Assembly: GCA_033060915.1 (NCBI GenBank)
Contig: CM065381.1
Location: 7,291,501 to 7,355,500, forward strand
Length of the DNA stretch: 64,000 nucleotides
From: Euryodendron excelsum
Lineage: Eukaryota; Streptophyta; Magnoliopsida; Ericales; Pentaphylacaceae
Direction: 5' to 3'
Shown here piece by piece: positions 37,081-48,935 of this stretch. Under the pieces are notes generated by a model. It ran no database searches. It was not told the origin of the DNA and saw nothing but the letters and a program-made list of their open reading frames with translations. Positions within the stretch are counted from its first letter, which is position 1, and every line of letters begins with the position of its first letter. Both the position numbers and the translations under genes were made by a program.

Positions 37081-37402
37081 AAGTACAGATGAAGATCGGT
37101 TCTAAATTTGACACGATCTAACCTAGGCCCTAGGATAAAGATGAGAGAGAATGTGATAGACGCGCAATGGTTGGGGTCTAAACATTGTGAAGAGAGAGAA
37201 AACCAACGAATTAAAGAAGGCGTAGCGTCGGTTAAGGAAAGGATTGAGAAATGGGGAACAGCCGGGACATGTGGGTCGGCCAAAACTCTGGCAATGATTT
37301 GGACTCCTACACCCTAACTGTTGCCCCAACCCAGCACTCCCTCACTCTTGTCTGCTACCGCCCTCCTTGCCTTTTCTCCCCCCTGTCCCTCTGTCCCCAT
37401 CA

Positions 37403-37440
37403 CTCTCTCTCTCTCTCTCTTTATATATATATATATATCT
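37403..37440. repeat. (CT)n-(TA)n compound microsatellite in the AUX/IAA promoter
   Basis: CT units (37403-37420) run directly into TA units (37421-37438). The tract lies just upstream of the TATA box, in the position where plant pyrimidine patches occur. Confidence 0.85.
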
Positions 37441-37451
37441 ATATGTGCATA

Positions 37452-37457
37452 TATAAA
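37452..37457 (+). promoter_or_regulatory. TATA box of the AUX/IAA gene
   Basis: TATAAA followed by CCCC, 131 bases upstream of the ATG. Initiation would fall near 37480-37490 and give a leader of about 100 bases. Confidence 0.6.
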
Positions 37458-37582
37458 CCCCTCAAACAACAAACCCAAATCCCTTAAACGCCATATCTCT
37501 ACTTTCTATAGCCTGATCAACTTATATCTTTTATATATTGTTTGCAAGTTGTTAAACTTTTGTATTCTTGTTGTTGGATGCT

Positions 37583-37857
37583 ATGGAGCTTCAACTGGGA
37601 CTCGCACTTCCAAGCAATCCCATGAAAGGGTTCGACCTTAACACTTATGGGTTCGAGCCTAAGGAGGTTTTGGGCTCGGACCTTTCGAGCCATGTTGGTT
37701 CTTGTTTTTCTAGCACTGAAAGCTTCTTGAAGAAACGTGGCTTTGATGAAGCCTTTGAGCAGGAAATAGACACTTTGCCTCTGTTTTTCTGGAACAACCA
37801 GCCAAATGAAGAAGATGGTCACAGAGAGCTTGACAAGAACTCTTCCACCATTAACAA

Positions 37858-37894
<37 letters not shown>

Positions 37895-39797
37895 GTATAT
37901 ATATGTACTAGAGGTGGGGCGCTTTTCTTGAAAGATACCTTCAAAATATGACTTTGGAAGAAGTCACTAACCTGCAAATTCTTCAAAAGGAAGAATCCAA
38001 GTCGAATACAACTTTTCAAGAATCTACAACCTGCAAACTCAAATTTCTTTTTTAAAGGCTATTTGAATTTCGTAGGCAAGTGATAATGAGTTTTCAAGTT
38101 TCAGAGATAGTTGAAATTTTGTAAACTTGCAATTCGAATCCCTACAAATCTAGAACGGTTAGTAAGACGAGGAGTGTTTGATATTTTGGTGATTTTCTTT
38201 TTTTAACGTTTGAGTTATTATGGCAATTTTGGAAACTCACAAAATTAACACAGACTCAGATTTTGCCAGATTTGGAAGGACACCAAACCCGTGTTCTCCT
38301 TTTAAATATTGGTAGGATATACGTATATATAATTTATATAATATAGAATGCTAATTGATTAATTGGATTCAATTGAAGTGATGGAAATGACGAAGGTGTG
38401 GTGGGGTGGCCACCCATTAAATCATGGAGGAAGAAGCTTTGCCACCACAGCCGTACCGGTGGTGCCGGGAACCAAAGGGTGGTGGATAATTTTTATGGTG
38501 GTGGCGGAGCAAAATCCACGTACGTGAAGGTGAAGATGGAGGGAGTGGGAATAGCAAGGAAGGTTGACTTGAGTCTCTACCATTCTTATCAAACACTAAC
38601 GGATACCTTGGTTGGGATGTTTGGGAGTGGTGAGTAAGCTATGTTTGAAATTTGGAATGTCTATGATTCCAGACGATCTTTACTGTAAACTTGGATTGAC
38701 ATATTCCTATTTAATGTTTGGGCACAGGTTATGAAAATGTGAAGGCTTATAAACTTACTTATCAAGACACAGAAGGGGACTGGCTGCTTGCTGGAGATGT
38801 ACCTTGGAGGTATGTACATCAATTTGTAGTTGAACTTCTCCATCATTTTACCCTATGTAAATAAATATATATATGATGTATTGTGCACAATATATAATGT
38901 TCTTCTCAATTTTCTTTTTTGGTGATTTATGTACGTACACATACACTTTCCATAATAAATCCAGTGGTCATGTTTGTGGTGACATTCAATTTTATGCCCT
39001 TGAGCATGCTTGTAGTTGAACCATAAATATTGCTTCAATTAAATAAAAAAATATTAGTAGAATATGTGATATTTTTTTAGAAATAACAATTTGACCCAAG
39101 GACACTTGGCCTCATCACACCCTTCTCCTAATAGTATGTGTTTGGGGATTAAATAACTGGGATAAGAGCGAGCGGGGGTTTTCCTTTAGGGATGTTTTAG
39201 GCTTGTAACGAATCCACCCATTGCTATCTCTATTCTTTTTTTCTTATTGTTTTTAGGGATAATTATTACATTTTACTTTTTTATAATTTGAGCAAAAAGC
39301 AGATTATCTTCAGTAATTTAAAAATAACATATAAGCCTTTATGATTTTCACTTATTTGTAAAAATGCTGGAATTGTGACATATTTAGTAAAATAACAAAA
39401 ATATGCCTGTGAATGACAATTCTTTTAACATAAAAGGGCAAAATCGTCTTTGAATGTTTCATTTTTGATAGATGAAATGGTAAAAGTACCTATGTGATGG
39501 AAATACTGTTAAATCTAACAGTTTTTATTCATTTTACTATTAAGTTCAAATTACGAGGGAGTTATTTGTTTACTTTAAACTAGAGGGGGTTATTGGATTT
39601 TTGTTCAAATCACAATAAAGTAAAATGTAAGTACCTCTTTTTTTTTATTTGCATTTTAGCTTTGTTATTTTTGTTTGGTTTGTTGAATGAGGCACCACTC
39701 AAACACTTCCTAACACATTTATTCAATATCTCTATGCTTTTGCAGCTCTTTCATCCAGTCTGTGCAACGCCTAAAATTAGTAAGGAGCAGCGACTAA
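37583..39797 (+). CDS. AUX/IAA auxin-response repressor, IAA29-like
   Basis: Four exons, 37583-37857, 38379-38629, 38728-38809 and 39746-39797 (TAA), join to 219 residues. Domain I is the EAR motif at the very N-terminus (MELQLGLALP, LxLxL type), which recruits TOPLESS co-repressors. Domain II is the degron VVGWPPIKSWRKK at about 99-111, recognised by TIR1/AFB in the presence of auxin. The PB1-like domains III/IV run from about 140 (YVKVKMEGVGIARKVDL) to about 213, with the conserved K in VKVKM and the acidic DTEGDW segment, and pair with ARF proteins in the nucleus. The N-terminus (GLALPSN, GFDLN) resembles IAA29. Exon 4 is tiny and encodes the end of domain IV plus LVRSSD. An in-frame TTG precedes the ATG, but the ATG gives the canonical start. 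Intron 1 begins with a (CT)16 run three bases after the donor. Confidence 0.94.
37861..37892. repeat. (CT)16 microsatellite at the 5' end of AUX/IAA intron 1
   Basis: It starts three bases after the GT of the donor (AA|GTACTCTCT). Length changes here would alter the sequence just inside the splice donor. Confidence 0.9.
39256..39636. mobile_element. Foldback MITE in AUX/IAA intron 3 (family also at 61274-61726)
   Basis: The left end ATAATTATTACATTTTACTT and the right end AAGTAAAATGTAAGTACCTC are inverted partners, and TTATAATTTGA pairs with TCAAATCACAA further in. The copy at 61274 has equivalent ends and the same interior landmarks (CAAAATCGTCTTT-like, AACAAAAATA). The target duplication is unclear. 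The last coding exon starts about 110 bases downstream. Confidence 0.65.
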
Positions 39798-41382
39798 TCG
39801 CCGGAGATCATCATCGGAGCTTTTTGCCATCTTTTGCTTAATATATATAAAAGCCATATATAGATAGATATATGGTTGTTTGTTTGAATTCCTAAATAGT
39901 TGTATGTAATTTAGACCTTTTGTGTAGATCAACTTGACTAGCAGTATTATTAACATTTTAAACTATCATCCACCTCTAGAGTATGATAATTTGAAATTTT
40001 GCCTTTGTTTTTATATTTAGAATTTTCCAAGCTTGGTCAAATGTTACTACTTTGGCAGCAAGGAAATGTTTTCTTCTTCTTCTTTTTTGAGCTTTAGTAT
40101 GAAATTATGGTTTTGTGCTAGGAAAGGAAAATGAAAAGGGAAATGGAATTATCTATATATATATATATGTATTTTTTTTGGTAACTAAACAATACATAAA
40201 TAAATAATTTCTGAGAAATGACTATTAATTTTCCTTCTCATTTTCCTAACCCAACTAAATAGTAATAATAATTTAACTTCTTTCACTTTATTTTATTTTC
40301 TTATATTTTTCCTTTCCTATCCTTTCTTTCACACTCTACAAACCCAAGTTCCAAGTATACATAAGATGACTACTAACTGAGATATTTGCTTTCATTATAA
40401 TTTGAACTTTTTTTAAGTTTTTGTGAGCCTGTGGGAATAAAACCTTCCCAAATTATAATTAGAAAATTAATTTTTCTGTAGGGTGGAATCAGCCAATAGC
40501 CCATCTACTTGACCTGTCATGATATCTTAAATTATTTAAACAGTTTTCTTTAAAGTAGAAGAGAAAATATTCCTCTGAGCTGGGTTATGGTTGAGAAACT
40601 GAGGTAACCTTTCTTTCATATAACTTGGAAAATAAATTCTAGGTTTTGTTATGGACATCTAGAAAAAAAAAAAAAAATTGTTTTTGAAAATGACTTAAAC
40701 ATTTGTACCATAGGGTAAGCCGTATGGCCATAGATCTAACCCTTACAAGGAATATTTACGTATATCTCTATCTGGGGGAAGGGGGAGGCCGGGGTTCGAA
40801 CCTAATCCTTGAGCAGGGATGTCAAGGTCACTTGGCAACTGGGACAACCGTACATAAGCTTTGAAATGAATCCTATCACCACCATCTCTTGTTAATTATA
40901 TACAATTGAAGAATTCATACCAAATTTATGATAAAATGATGCGGTTAATTAAATGAGAGCTTTCGCTTTAAAACAGAAGACTCATTATTATGCCTCTTAA
41001 TTCTAATGACATTATTATTACATTATTCTAGTAAAATTTTATGTATAAATTTTTAAGCTTCTCGTATTGTGGAGCTATTCTCTCACTATAGATTATTGGG
41101 TGGGTCAATAGGTTATCTATTGAGATCATTAATTGCTACTTCTCATTGGAAGAGTAGTGGGAGAGGAGAAGGCAACTGAAGTGTCACTCACCAGCTAGCG
41201 CCTGTTGGATTGGCACACCTGTGTGTAGCACAGCTCTAGTAAAGATTAAGCTCGGAGCCCATAATATGCTATCATATTAGAGAGAATCTACAATACCTCT
41301 CTATTTGGTTTTTACTCTATTTTTTTTCTTTCCTTTCATTATTTTATTTGGTTGGAGAAACCAATCTCCTTGTATTCCTTAA
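39798..41382. other. Downstream flank of the AUX/IAA gene; no gene
   Basis: It contains the 3' UTR (AATAAA-like strings near 40197) and AT-rich DNA. A reverse-orientation SINE-like piece lies at about 40765-40860: on the - strand CCCAGTTGCCAAGTGACC comes first and TTAGGTTCGAACCCCGG follows, giving a box A and box B in order. No open reading frame of note. Confidence 0.5.
40765..40860 (-). mobile_element. SINE-like fragment
   Basis: Box-B-like GGTTCGAACCCC and an upstream box-A-like GTTGCCAAGTGACC on the - strand. The tail and target duplication were not seen. Confidence 0.45.
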
Positions 41383-42597
41383 GGCTATATTTGATACAAG
41401 AGAATAAAAATGAATGGAATAAGAATGAAAATAGAATGGTCATTCTCATTCTCTTGTTAAGTAAAACTAATAAACAATGCTAGAGTAGGATATAATGAAA
41501 TTTAAGTGTATAATATAAAAATTCAATATTATGTTATGTAAAAAATATTAAAAATATTAAAAATATTATATATTATTTATTAAATATTATTTAGTATTTG
41601 TGATGGTTAGGAATGTAAATTTGGCCCACCCAAAAAGCCCGAGCCCGAGCTACCCAAAAGCTCGCCTAAAAAGTCCAACCCTAGGCCTGTCCAAACTATA
41701 AATTTATAAGTAATAGTATATTTTTATATAATTAATAGTTTATATAGATTTACATTATTCAATGTTTTATAAGTTTAATCGTTTAATTATTTATATATTT
41801 TTGTATAATTTTTATAAGTTTAACTCAGTCTCTAACTTAGTTGAATCATTATTGATTATCAATTACTAATTAAAAGTGTATGTTTTATATATTCAATAAT
41901 TATATAAGGTTACATTAATCAATACTTTATAAGTTTAATCAATTATACTTTTTGGCATGACTTTCATAAGTTGACTAATTTTTTAATTTAGTTTTAACCA
42001 TTAGTGATTACTACTTATTAACAACTAATCTAAAAAAGTAAAATTTAAAAAAAAATGATAAAGCCCACCCAAAAACCCAAGCTCGAGGCCCAAGCCTGCT
42101 CTTAAGGCTGTAAGTTGGGCTTAGGCCTAGCATTCTCAATTTTGGCCCGGCTCAACCCGGCCCAAATTTTGGCAGGAGCTCGTAAAACCCGTCCTGAGCC
42201 CGGTGGGCCACAACTTGAGTTGGGTTGGGCCGGCCAAATTGACATGCCTAATGATGGTGGCGGCAGCGGTAGCTGTGGGTGATAGCAGTGATAGTGGATG
42301 GTTGTGGTTAGTGGCGGTAGTGATGATGAAAATTTTTACTAAACATGTTTTATTTTTTATTATTTTAAGAAACTTGACAATAAAAATCATACCAAGTTTT
42401 GTTTTATGTTCTTATTTTATGTAAGAATGACATGACCATTTTTAATCTTGAAATAGAGAATTGTGATTCCAACAAATTATGGGAATGACCATTCTGTGGA
42501 ATGGTCATTCTAACTTTAAATAGTGGTACCAAATAAAGAAATGAGACTGAAAGTGAGAATGATCATTTTATTCTATTTCTTTGTACCAAACATAGTC
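41383..42597. mobile_element. Foldback element (1.2 kb) with nested insertion
   Basis: Ends GGCTATATTTGATAC and GTACCAAACATAGTC are inverted partners with two or three mismatches, and TAA lies outside both. Further in, GAATGGTCATTCTCATTC and GAATGGTCATTCTAAC extend the similarity. The centre is disrupted by the element at 41608-42250. Confidence 0.7.
41608..42250. mobile_element. hAT-type MITE, 643 bp, nested
   Basis: The left end TAGGAATGTAAATTTGGCC pairs with the right end GGCCAAATTGACATGCCTA. The flanking eight-base repeats GTGATGGT (41600-41607) and ATGATGGT (42251-42258) match at seven positions, the target length of hAT transposons. Both ends carry GC-rich GCCC/GGGC blocks around an AT-rich core, which gives strong foldback potential. 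It has no transposase. Confidence 0.82.
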
Positions 42598-42732
42598 TAA
42601 GTGAACATGTTGTGCTTGCATATAAAATAGTGTTTTATAGTGTGAGAAAATGTAAAAAAAAAAAATGTGAATCTCACATTTTATACAACCTAATAATGCA
42701 TATTTAACCTTTACCCTGAAAACTCATGTTCC

Positions 42733-42945
42733 TAGTGGCGAACACAATCTTTTTGTTGAAAGAGGATCAAGATAAAATTTTTAGATTTATGTACAGGCCA
42801 AGGTAGAATTCTCAAATTTAGAGGGCCCCAACACACTATATTTTGTTGTAAATATCTAAAAAAAATATACGATTTAAAGATAATTTTTTTTAAATTTAAG
42901 GGGGCTGTGGCCTCCGCCCACTCTCCACTGTATCTATCGCATGTT
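42733..42945. mobile_element. Non-autonomous element of the GGCCATGGCC family (copy 2)
   Basis: The segment from AGTGGCGAACACAATC to GGGGGCTGTGGCCTCCGCCC shares its layout with 35381-35660. Ends are approximate. Confidence 0.45.
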
Positions 42946-45200
42946 AGCCAGGGCCAAAAGTTAAATTCTACACTAAGTAAGTTTTGCATGCGTCATATGC
43001 ATGAAAAAAGGAGGATTCGGATCCTCTTTATTTTATGTTTAGAATAGAGTTCTTCATCACATGAATCAATAGATCAAATGATACCATATCACATATGTTA
43101 CAAAAATTATGCCATTTTACTTTAGAATTCATTTTCTTATATATAACTAGCTCATTTATTTTGAAGCTCTATTTGAGTTGGCATTATCTAATTCTTTCAT
43201 TTTTATTTTAAATGATGTGCCAATTCTTCAATTGTAGAATTAAAAGGATCCAAATCCAGATGGAGATTTGCATTTGCCTTAACTTTTAACGCATGATTTA
43301 ACTAAAATTCTGCTTGTGTGAACAATGAATGAATTGGTAACTTGGATTCAGTGTCAATGTAGGAGTTGCAGGAGGACATGCTTTAGATCATTAAAACTTT
43401 AAAATGACAATAAGCAACATCCTATGCCAATATCAATATGAAGTAAATAATCATAAGAGTGGCTTAGTGGTTAACTTGTACTAATATTAAACAAGAGGTC
43501 TTAAATTCAATCTCTCTTTATGTCCTATTATAACTAACTATTATTCACATAATACATTACGTTTACACAATTTGTGAAGATGGTAGCACTGTGCTAACTC
43601 GAGTACTAATTAACTGCAGGCCTAAATATCCTGTGCTAAAAAAAAGAAAAAAGAAAAAACAAGAGCGCGAAGTAACCACATAAAGAACAAATAAAAAAGG
43701 ATAATAAAGGCATCGTTACTTGCTCAGACAAGGAAACTCTAGTTTGCTAGTCCACTCCTTACAAGCTAGGAAAGGACCAAAGAGACGAATTTGAGTGGTG
43801 AGCTGGAAAGGTCACCTATCACACTAGGATCAATAGGTCAAAATTTGCTTGTGTTGGAGGTTGAATGAACTACCCTACACACGTGGGCTTATAGGGATAG
43901 AGCACTGATACAGACTTACCAACTGTAGGGTGCGCAATGTTGGTTGAGTTCGTACTAAATTTAGAATCAGACGAATTTTATTCGATTTCAAGTCTTTGGA
44001 CCTAGTATCATCTCATAAAATTGAATTCATTCGGTTTGGATCCAGTTATTTTATATAACACAATTCAATAATAATTAAATATAACAAAATATTATTGAAA
44101 AATGTCTACACAATACATATTTAATTTTGTAATATATATAAATCAAGTTTTGAGTTAATTCAAGTTTTAGCTCAAAACTCGAACCAAAGGTTTGGTCATT
44201 ATAAGACCTAAAGCAAAATCAAACTCCTAATAGATCCAAAACAAATCAGCCCATGAAAATTGGATTGATTTGTTTCTCAATTTTTTTTTATTGTTTTATG
44301 CATCCCTATCAAATATTAGAAAGGTAAAAATTATAAGCAAAATAGTGCAAAACTGTAAGGGCAGCATCTTCCGGTTCCTAAGGATTTTTTTTAAAAAATT
44401 TTTAATTAGATATTTAAATTTTATGTTATTTAACTTTTTTAAAATACATAATAAAAAAACTAACTTTAAGATTTTAACACTTGATTTTTAATCAATGAAA
44501 AACCCCCACAAATCACGTTGATTAATACATTATTTATCTTTAATTTTTGTTTTAGATGGGCTTAGCATTTAACTTTGTATACAATGCGCATTATTTAGAG
44601 CATAGGTTTGGTCAGAACTTACCCCACTCAGTCCAATCCTATGTTGAGGTACTACCCATAACCTATTTATTGAAAGTAAATGCAACAGAGGGACAAAATG
44701 GTCTTTTAACATTACTTATTAAATAATGACATGTGACATGTAAATACATCGCTAATTAAATTTATGAGGTAGTGAAAAGGTTTTTAAAATAATATCTTAT
44801 TAAATTTTGTTACATATTATTTTTTTTTTGTTAAAAATATTTTCACTTAACTCACAAATTCAAGTTAGTAATATAGAGAGTGTTTGAACGTAACTTATTT
44901 AGTAGTTTATAGTTTATACTTATACTTTTTTTAAAATGTATTTAGGTGAGTAACTTAAAAAAAAATTATATTTAATTATATTTTTAAAAAAATATTAATA
45001 TTAAAAATAAATTATAACTTATTACTTATAACTGAGGAGATAGAAACCAAATACTCTGAGTCAGCGCTGCCTAACAGACCGCTAGACTTTTTTTTTTTTC
45101 GAAGTTTTATCCACATTATTAAAAGGGAAAGGTTTACCCCACAATGCACCTCGCCGAATTCCACAACTACAAACCGCAAAGTCAGCGTGTCGCGAGGTGG
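42946..45200. other. Intergenic DNA left of the GT17 leader
   Basis: AT-rich. Apart from the SINE at 43458-43668 I see no bounded element or gene. Confidence 0.5.
43458..43668 (+). mobile_element. tRNA-derived SINE with A-rich tail
   Basis: Box-A-like GTGGCTTAGTGGTTAAC and box-B-like GAGGTCTTAAATTCAATC are followed by an A/G-rich tail at about 43637-43661. Imperfect flanking repeats GAAGTAAATAATCATAAG (43440-43457) and GAAGTAACCACATAAAG (from 43669) mark the ends. Confidence 0.72.
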
Positions 45201-45208
45201 TTATTTAA
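45200..45208 (+). promoter_or_regulatory. Candidate TATA-like element of the GT17 gene
   Basis: GTTATTTAACC lies about 80 bases before the CT-rich leader. The assignment rests on position and composition only. Confidence 0.35.
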
Positions 45209-45234
45209 CCATTATCTGCACCTTTTGCTCAACT

Positions 45235-45583
45235 TTTGCAAGCGTGTCAAGATTCTATAAGTGGTCGTATTTGTAACTCTATGATCTCAACCGCAGACAA
45301 ACCCTATCGCCCTGCCTTTCAGTACCTTCGGTCTTCTCCGTCCTCTGCCATCGCGCTGGGGCCGAAGTCTTCTCTCTCTGTCTGATTTCTCTCGCCCTCT
45401 CTCTCTCCGGCTCCTCCGTTCTGCTCCTTGCACGATAGGCCATTCAGAAACAGAACGTAGAACGTGTATACATATGTAGATAATATATCCGTATAATGTA
45501 TATGTATATGTAGACAAGCGTGACGAAGTCTTATGTATTTCCATCGTCGTCGATGATTCACGAGTCTCTGCAGCTTCCGATAG
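45235..45583 (+). other. Probable non-coding first exon (5' leader) of the GT17 gene
   Basis: The stretch is GC- and CT-rich against AT-rich flanks, has the look of a plant 5' leader (CTCTCTCTCTGTCTG, CTCTCTCTCTCCGG), and ends CCGATAG|GTAATAAT, a good splice donor. The DNA just past it (TAGGGTTTTGTTGTCGATTAGG) is typical of leader introns. The next plausible + strand coding region is the GT17 ORF at 52237, so it is assigned there. It contains short upstream ATGs, for example at 45553. The transcription start is not known. Confidence 0.5.
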
Positions 45584-46752
45584 GTAATAATATTTAATCA
45601 TACGTTCATTTTCGGATTGGTGATCCTGATTGACTCTACTGCTCATAAATTCCGAATTTCTAGGGTTTTGTTGTCGATTAGGTTGCTATGTGCGGTGGTA
45701 ATCGATATTTTGAATCTCAATTGCTCCGATGCGAGTCTTGAATTCATTTTTTTTTTTTTCTGTTTGATGCTTTGGTCACAAGTTTATAGTTGATTGAATG
45801 CTATGTTTTTAGTTGTCGCTGTTTTGGGATAGTGTGGTGAAAGCTCAAATGATTTGTATTGAACAATTTCACTCTGGTTTTATATTAAACGTAATTTAAA
45901 TACAAGAACATGAGGGGATTTAGATGCTCTTAACACAATAAACCTGATTTTACAGAAAAGTCTAGAGTTTTGTATATGATTTTATCAGCTAATGTCTTTT
46001 CTCAGGAGATTTGTTGTTAAGATCCTTTGCATTTCATTCAAAGAACCTGACAATTTCTTCTTTGTGTACAATTAATTGTAGTAAATCAAAAAGGGGTAAT
46101 TTTGAAGAGCACAGTTGAACATAAGAGACTATGAGCTCCATAAGGATTTACCGGGTGTGAGATATTTCATTGTTTGAGGAACTCTAGACGATGCCATGTG
46201 AATAGCCCGTGAAATTTTGAAAAAAAATCCTCACATAGAAGTCTTACATAAAAGTAGGGATCAATAATAAACTTTTTTTTATTTGTATTTAATTTTTTCC
46301 TCTATTTACCCTCACATAGAAGTCTTACATATTTAGAACTCTCTTCCCTACTTCAGATATACTTAAAATTAAAAGAATCCAAAAAAGATCCTTGTATCCA
46401 ATAAAATGCTGAATTTCGTTAATGCTTTTGATAGGTTGCCTCTCCCCTTTTATTCGTTTACATTAAGAAAAATCCCGACGTGTATGGAGAAAGAGAATAC
46501 CAAGTTCTGAATATCTATTGGGGTAGAAAAGAGCAAAAGGTTCCCAAAAGCAAAAGTGAAGCAAAGATTTGTTGCACAAGACATATTTTGCCGTTGTCAA
46601 GCACATGGCTAATCGTTTCTTCTCCTTTAGTGAGGTTAGAGTTATTATTGTTGCATCAATCTCTAATTGCATGTAGCCTCAGTTATTTCATTTTTTTTTG
46701 TCTTTAGTTCTTTCTTCTTTTTTTTGTTATTTCTTGATTTGAATAGTTACTT

Positions 46753-47060
46753 AGGAAACACAGACACTTCGTTTAGGGTGCCGTTTCCGTGTCCGACACG
46801 TGTCGGATACACATTCTTTGGACACACCAGTATATGTGTCGGACACGCCAATGGCTTGTCTTAAATTTTTTTTATTTATTTTTCAATAGACACGTCTAGG
46901 ACACTCCATTGACACGTATTGGACGCCTTTAAGATACTTTTTGATGACTTGGGGATGATACATTCATATACATTACACATAAAAATGTATGAAAATAAAT
47001 TTTTCTGCCGTATCTCTGCCGTGTCTATCCGTGTCCGTGTCCGTATCCGTGCTTCTTAGA
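46753..47060. mobile_element. Mutator-like MITE with GACACG-rich ends
   Basis: The ends AGGAAACACAGACAC and GTGTCCGTATCCGTGCTTCT are inverted partners. Nine-base flanking repeats TAGTTACTT (46744-46752) and TTGTTACTT (47061-47069) differ at one position, the target length of Mutator elements. The left arm contains the perfect 16-base palindrome TCCGACACGTGTCGGA (46792-46807). Related pieces occur at 6375-6500 and around 48.94-49.62 kb. Confidence 0.65.
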
Positions 47061-48935
47061 TTGTTACTTTCATGTTCCATCATTTAAGGCACAGGTTTAT
47101 AATATTTTCAATTAATCAGTTTACTTTGGCTGCTTATTTCACAAGTTTGTAGAAGTGATGTAAGGATGTAATATTATTTGCACCTATTAGTTTCAATCTA
47201 TTATGTTTTTTTTTTAAATATACGATCTTTATTTAAAGAAAATTATAAATAATAAATTTAGTTCATATGAATCATTAAAACAATAAAAGTAATCATGAAA
47301 CCAATTAAAATTTTAATTTAGTTAATTTTGTTTGTTAGTTCCAATTGAAATATGCATGCCGAGCAAAATCATCTCTCATCCATTCTTGCCCCTCCTCGAC
47401 AAATGGCTCCACTGCTGGTGGGCTTGGCCCTGATTCTTTTTGATACCTAATGTGCTTTCATCCTTGGAAATTGTGGGACGATGGCTATTCACTTATCCTG
47501 TCTTCCTCTCTCATCATTTACTAGCTGTGTGAAAAATAAGACCCTTGGTACCAGAAAAGGAGTTGTGTTTTTGATTTAGCATCATCTTACAATAAATCAA
47601 ATTAATCTCAATTATATTCAAGAGTATTGCTAGCATATTGAAAACTTTGGCCCAGTAATCCTTTTTTGCTCAATCGGATGCGGAGGTTTTGCTTATCCCC
47701 ATATAGATTAGAGTGGGTGGTGGATCTTGATTGCACGGTTCCTACGCTTCCCTCCATGGATAATGGCTTTCTGTTAAGAAGCAAACAACACATCTTGATA
47801 TCAATCATCAGAGAATCTAAGCTAGGATATACTTGTTCGTCAAAACATCAAGGATGAATGACCATCCTATTTATGATAAGAAAGGTTAAGGATGACCCAT
47901 CTTGTTTTGCTCACCAATTATATCAATATTTGTTTGTGGTTCGTGGTTATTGGTGCAATTTTTAAATTACCCTGGAGGGTTGATCTGTGAACAGGATTGG
48001 TTTCTTCCAACAATGTCTCTAGGGGGCTTGCCTGTAAAAATCAGTGACTGTCTGCATGGCATATCTGATATTTGTTTCTGGTTGTTTGACTTTTACTCGC
48101 TGCGTTGGTTGGTATTTGGATATATATCCAGTCTCACGGTGCTGCTTCCACAATCTTAAAATGGACAACTGTTAGGTTGCTATCAGTTCATTTGGTGATA
48201 GTTACTTGAAATGAAAGCTAAAATCTTGCTGTTTTATATTTATATCCTTTTTTTTAATATTTTATCTTGTAGGCTCCAAAAAATGTGAACAGGTGACTAA
48301 CCATAATCTCTGCAGTGAAAACTTTTCTTCATATTGAATGAGTTGATCTTGATGAAGCTAGTGTCTGGCTCCTTGGAATGCATTTTAGCTTTGTGCTATG
48401 GTAATTTATCTAATGTGTTGGACATCAAGCACTATGTAATGTATAGTTTACATGAATCAGCTCAACGTGAGTCCCGTATGTGATATAAAGTTTGCATGGG
48501 CATTTATCTTTTGTCTAAAACCATATAACTTCGAATTTTTTTTTGTTCAAGGCCCTATTATATGTTCAATGATTGGGACATTGTTGTGGACAGAGTTCCA
48601 CCTATTCTTCTTCTTGTTCTTTTATCATTCACTCATGTATTGCCAGTTAAATTCATATGAACAATAATATGTACTATTTTTTATTATTTATCGTAAAATC
48701 CATATTTTCTGCTTAATCTAATAGATACCTTTTCATACCCTACAGAACTTAGTCCCTCATGTTTGAAAAGGATAGAGCATCTTAGTCACCATGAATCAAT
48801 CATATATATTCAGGTCAGTGAACTCTACTTCTAATCTCATTCATCTTTATCCTTATAGTTACTTGTATATTGCACTTCGAACATTTCGCCTTAAATTAGG
48901 ATGTGGGATCTATGTTACCTCGTCTCTTCTAAACT

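Larger units (their letters stand above)
26510..37400. other. Intergenic repeat-rich block, no confident gene
   Basis: AT-rich DNA between the MYB promoter side and the AUX/IAA gene. Bounded items are listed separately. Several recognisable but unbounded fragments of one family recur near 30505-30640, 31300-31480 and 40910-41060; they share TTTAAAACA and CATTTTAGT...AATTTT-like strings. A 61-residue frame at 29863-30048 and other short frames show no family motifs. Confidence 0.5.

Noticed and set aside
39593..39841. 82-residue ORF over the last AUX/IAA exon (frame reading CATPKISKEQRLIAGD)
   Set aside because: The splice-consistent frame gives SFIQSVQRLKLVRSSD, which completes domain IV; the other frame breaks the family pattern.
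45287..45646. 119-residue Arg/Glu-rich minus-strand ORF over the putative leader exon
   Set aside because: Antisense reading of a CT-rich leader yields RE/ER-rich peptide by composition; no gene features.
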